A stretch of DNA of 64,000 nt from Ladona fulva. Its lineage: Eukaryota > Arthropoda > Insecta > Odonata > Libellulidae. This document shows, one piece after another, positions 61,951-64,000 of this stretch. The stretch spans positions 409,119 to 473,118 of the forward strand of contig KZ308256.1 in the NCBI GenBank assembly GCA_000376725.2, given 5' to 3'. Position numbers and translations under genes: made by a program. The notes under the pieces were generated by a model, which saw nothing but the letters and a program-made list of their open reading frames with translations, did no database searches and had not been told where the DNA came from. How positions within the stretch are numbered: position 1 is the stretch's first letter; each line of letters opens with the position of its first letter.

Positions 61951-64000
61951 GAATCAATCATAAATTTAACATATGACGATTCATAATTTCGATATGCTAA
62001 ATTAAAATATTTACTATAATATTGCAAAATATCTTATTTTCATTTAAGAATCAATATTTCAATTGCCATCATAGATGTCCCTTGGCGCCTTGTTTATTTC
62101 AAATGTTTCTTCAACTTTATCTCTTTCAAACCATTCAATTTTGGGTTTTTATACAGAAAACCGAAGACAGCTGCGTGTTGTTCGATACGATAAAACGTTT
62201 TTTCTATTTAAACTCTATGTTGATCAATGAGGGCAGAAAACAGTCTCCAAAATACCTAATTTCTTTCGCCATCTTACAAATATGAACCTTTGTTGTCGGA
62301 ATCTTGCAGATATTTTGCATATCTTGTCTTATTCTCACGAATTCGAACTGATTGAACGATTAGTGAGTCGTAATATACGATTCATCCTCTAATATAAATG
62401 TAGTTCTAAGACTTATTGTCAGAGTGAAGAACTAAAAACTATTCCAACTCGTTCAATTCGTTAAACTACGAGTCTCAAAACAAAAAACTCAATCGACTAA
62501 GTTGTCCTTATGTAACATTTTCTATAATCATCGTGATTTGGTCGTGCCTTTCTCCATTCTAATTATTACTTTTATAGATTACGGTTAAGGGTCGTGTGGT
62601 ATGAGATTATGAAACGAAGGTGGAACGAAAGGGGTTGGGATTCACTACATTAGATGCTTTCAGAGTAGAAGTCGGAAGAAAGCAATACATAAATGTGACA
62701 CGGGTAGCCGAACTTGGAGGATATAAATAGTAGTTACGCACGCCATCGCTTCAGACGAAAAGATTCTAATCATTTCAACATAGATCAATGGTGTCCAATC
62801 TTTTCTTTACTCACCACCCACCGTTGTACAGTGTACTTTCTCTACTGCCCTACAATGTCCCAATAAAGTAGTTCAGCGCTCATGAAGGTTATCACAGAAT
62901 AAATAATTTATATTAATAATAATATTTATAGAGATTCTCTGTGCACTCTCTGTGTGTAGATTTAATAAACGGGCATAAAAATGCCCTCTTTCTATAGGAT
63001 ACATAAGAAATACATAGAATAGATAAAAAACATACATTTTTAAAGGATATATAAAGAAATAGAACATAAAAGATCACAATATTGATAAAAATAGTTATAG
63101 TACATAGTATATTATTTACATAGGACAGCCAAACATGGATGCATAAATTGTTTTTTTGGTCAACTGGAATGTAAAATAGGACTGATTTTTTAAAAATATT
63201 GTCTCCCAAATAATTACAATGCAAAAGTAGGTAGTGCATACAATGTAATTGAGGGAACATAGTAGACAATTTTGTACGTGGTAACATTAGCGGAGTTATC
63301 CCTGTAATCAAAATAATCGATCTTATGATAACACATATCAGGGTCGCCTTATCGAAGTACATTTGAATAAAATTGATCGTGAATTCTCGCACATTGAATG
63401 TTATCACTCGACTGCCGATTTTATCATCTACAAATAGTTAGCGCCCACAAAAGGGCGATGGAGTCCAGGTTGGCAATACGGATTAACTCCGCAATATCAG
63501 AAATGCATTATTGGAATCTAGAAGATTACATCGAGGGTATTATGCGTAATTAGAGCGAGAGATTGGTCTCCAATGAGATGACGAATAAAAGGAAGAGTAA
63601 TGCAAACATCCCACGCAACGAGATACCTCCATGTTCAGCAGGGACTAAACCGGTGTATATGATTCTAAAAATTATGACTGAGGGAAATGTCCTTCTTCTT
63701 CGTAGAGATATTCTAATTTTTCTTTACATAGAGTAAGGCACTAAATCTCAAGAGATGTAAAATATCACAAAGCTTTAGTTTAAATGTATCATAAGGGAGT
63801 TCGTGTTTGAAATGCATCTGTGCTAAAACAGAAAGTATGGGATTTGTGGAAGAAAAAAGTGGTTTACACAGAAATTAAGGAAAATTTCAGTCTAAAATGT
63901 CTCCATGTCTTCGATTGTCACGCATTGGTTAAACAGTCGAGTTATAATGGATGCAAAGTTTTAAGGGATTACTATATATATTTATATATTGATTTATTTG
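61951..64000. other. Non-coding stretch to window end
   Basis: AT-rich sequence. A 164-codon minus-strand frame at 62913-63407 begins at a non-ATG codon, is rich in Ile, Leu, Phe and Tyr as expected from AT-rich DNA, and shows no domain, so I do not call it a gene. A possible hAT-type end at 62786 is listed separately. Confidence 0.45.
62786..62850 (+). repeat. Possible degraded hAT-type terminal sequence
   Basis: caatggtgtccaatctttt followed by tttactcaccaccca resembles the start of hAT elements (ca-n4-tgtccaa-type terminus, then a pyrimidine run and a ccac-rich block), and distantly the left end of the hAT at 31088. No second end or target duplication was found. Confidence 0.25.

Noticed and set aside
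62913..63407. 164-codon minus-strand frame with many hydrophobic residues
   Set aside because: It starts at a non-ATG codon, the composition follows from AT-rich DNA, and no family features are visible. It is more likely non-coding.

Overview
The window looks like AT-rich, gene-poor nuclear DNA of an arthropod, most likely an insect. The reasons are a phase 1-1 immunoglobulin-domain exon isolated in more than 60 kb of non-coding sequence, typical eukaryotic splice sites, and a mixed load of decayed RTE, CR1/Jockey-type, Penelope and hAT elements. The species cannot be named from the sequence. There are no operons, rRNAs or CRISPR arrays, and no convincing functional tRNA gene. Almost all open frames are short chance frames.

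Layout. 1-15 kb: non-coding DNA, probably intron or intergenic, with a tRNA-related SINE-like unit (6.7 kb), a GCGC-rich cluster (7.1 kb) and a 168 bp palindrome made of two head-to-head tRNA-like units (8.4 kb). 15.0-17.1 kb: a retroelement graveyard with two Penelope-like fragments in inverted orientation and a minus-strand CR1/Jockey-group fragment. 17-31 kb: mostly unannotatable, with hairpins and a dispersed-repeat pair. 31088-34513: a complete hAT element with 14 bp terminal inverted repeats, an 8 bp target duplication and a BED-type transposase broken by two single-base frameshifts. 39.1 kb: another tRNA-related unit. 39771-40103: the only convincing host exon, a V-type Ig domain on the plus strand. 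43.6-44.7 kb: an unusual array of ten copies of a 17-mer, a 265 N gap and a perfect inverted repeat at the gap edge. 46.3-49.5 kb: an RTE copy (plus) and a different non-LTR element (minus) meeting tail to tail at a TG/TA microsatellite. 59.5-60.2 kb: a pogo/Tigger-like remnant. 61.35-61.95 kb: a second RTE copy lacking an internal 228 bp, in frame, starting at a GTAAGT donor-like site.

How it fits together: the Ig exon shows that a plus-strand cell-surface or secreted Ig-superfamily gene crosses at least the centre of the window. Its flanking introns have accumulated the transposons. None of the transposable-element coding regions seen here looks intact. The items most worth checking are the 17-mer array (43630-43952), the tRNA-like palindrome (8411-8578) and the possible spliced-RNA origin of the second RTE copy (61353-61945).
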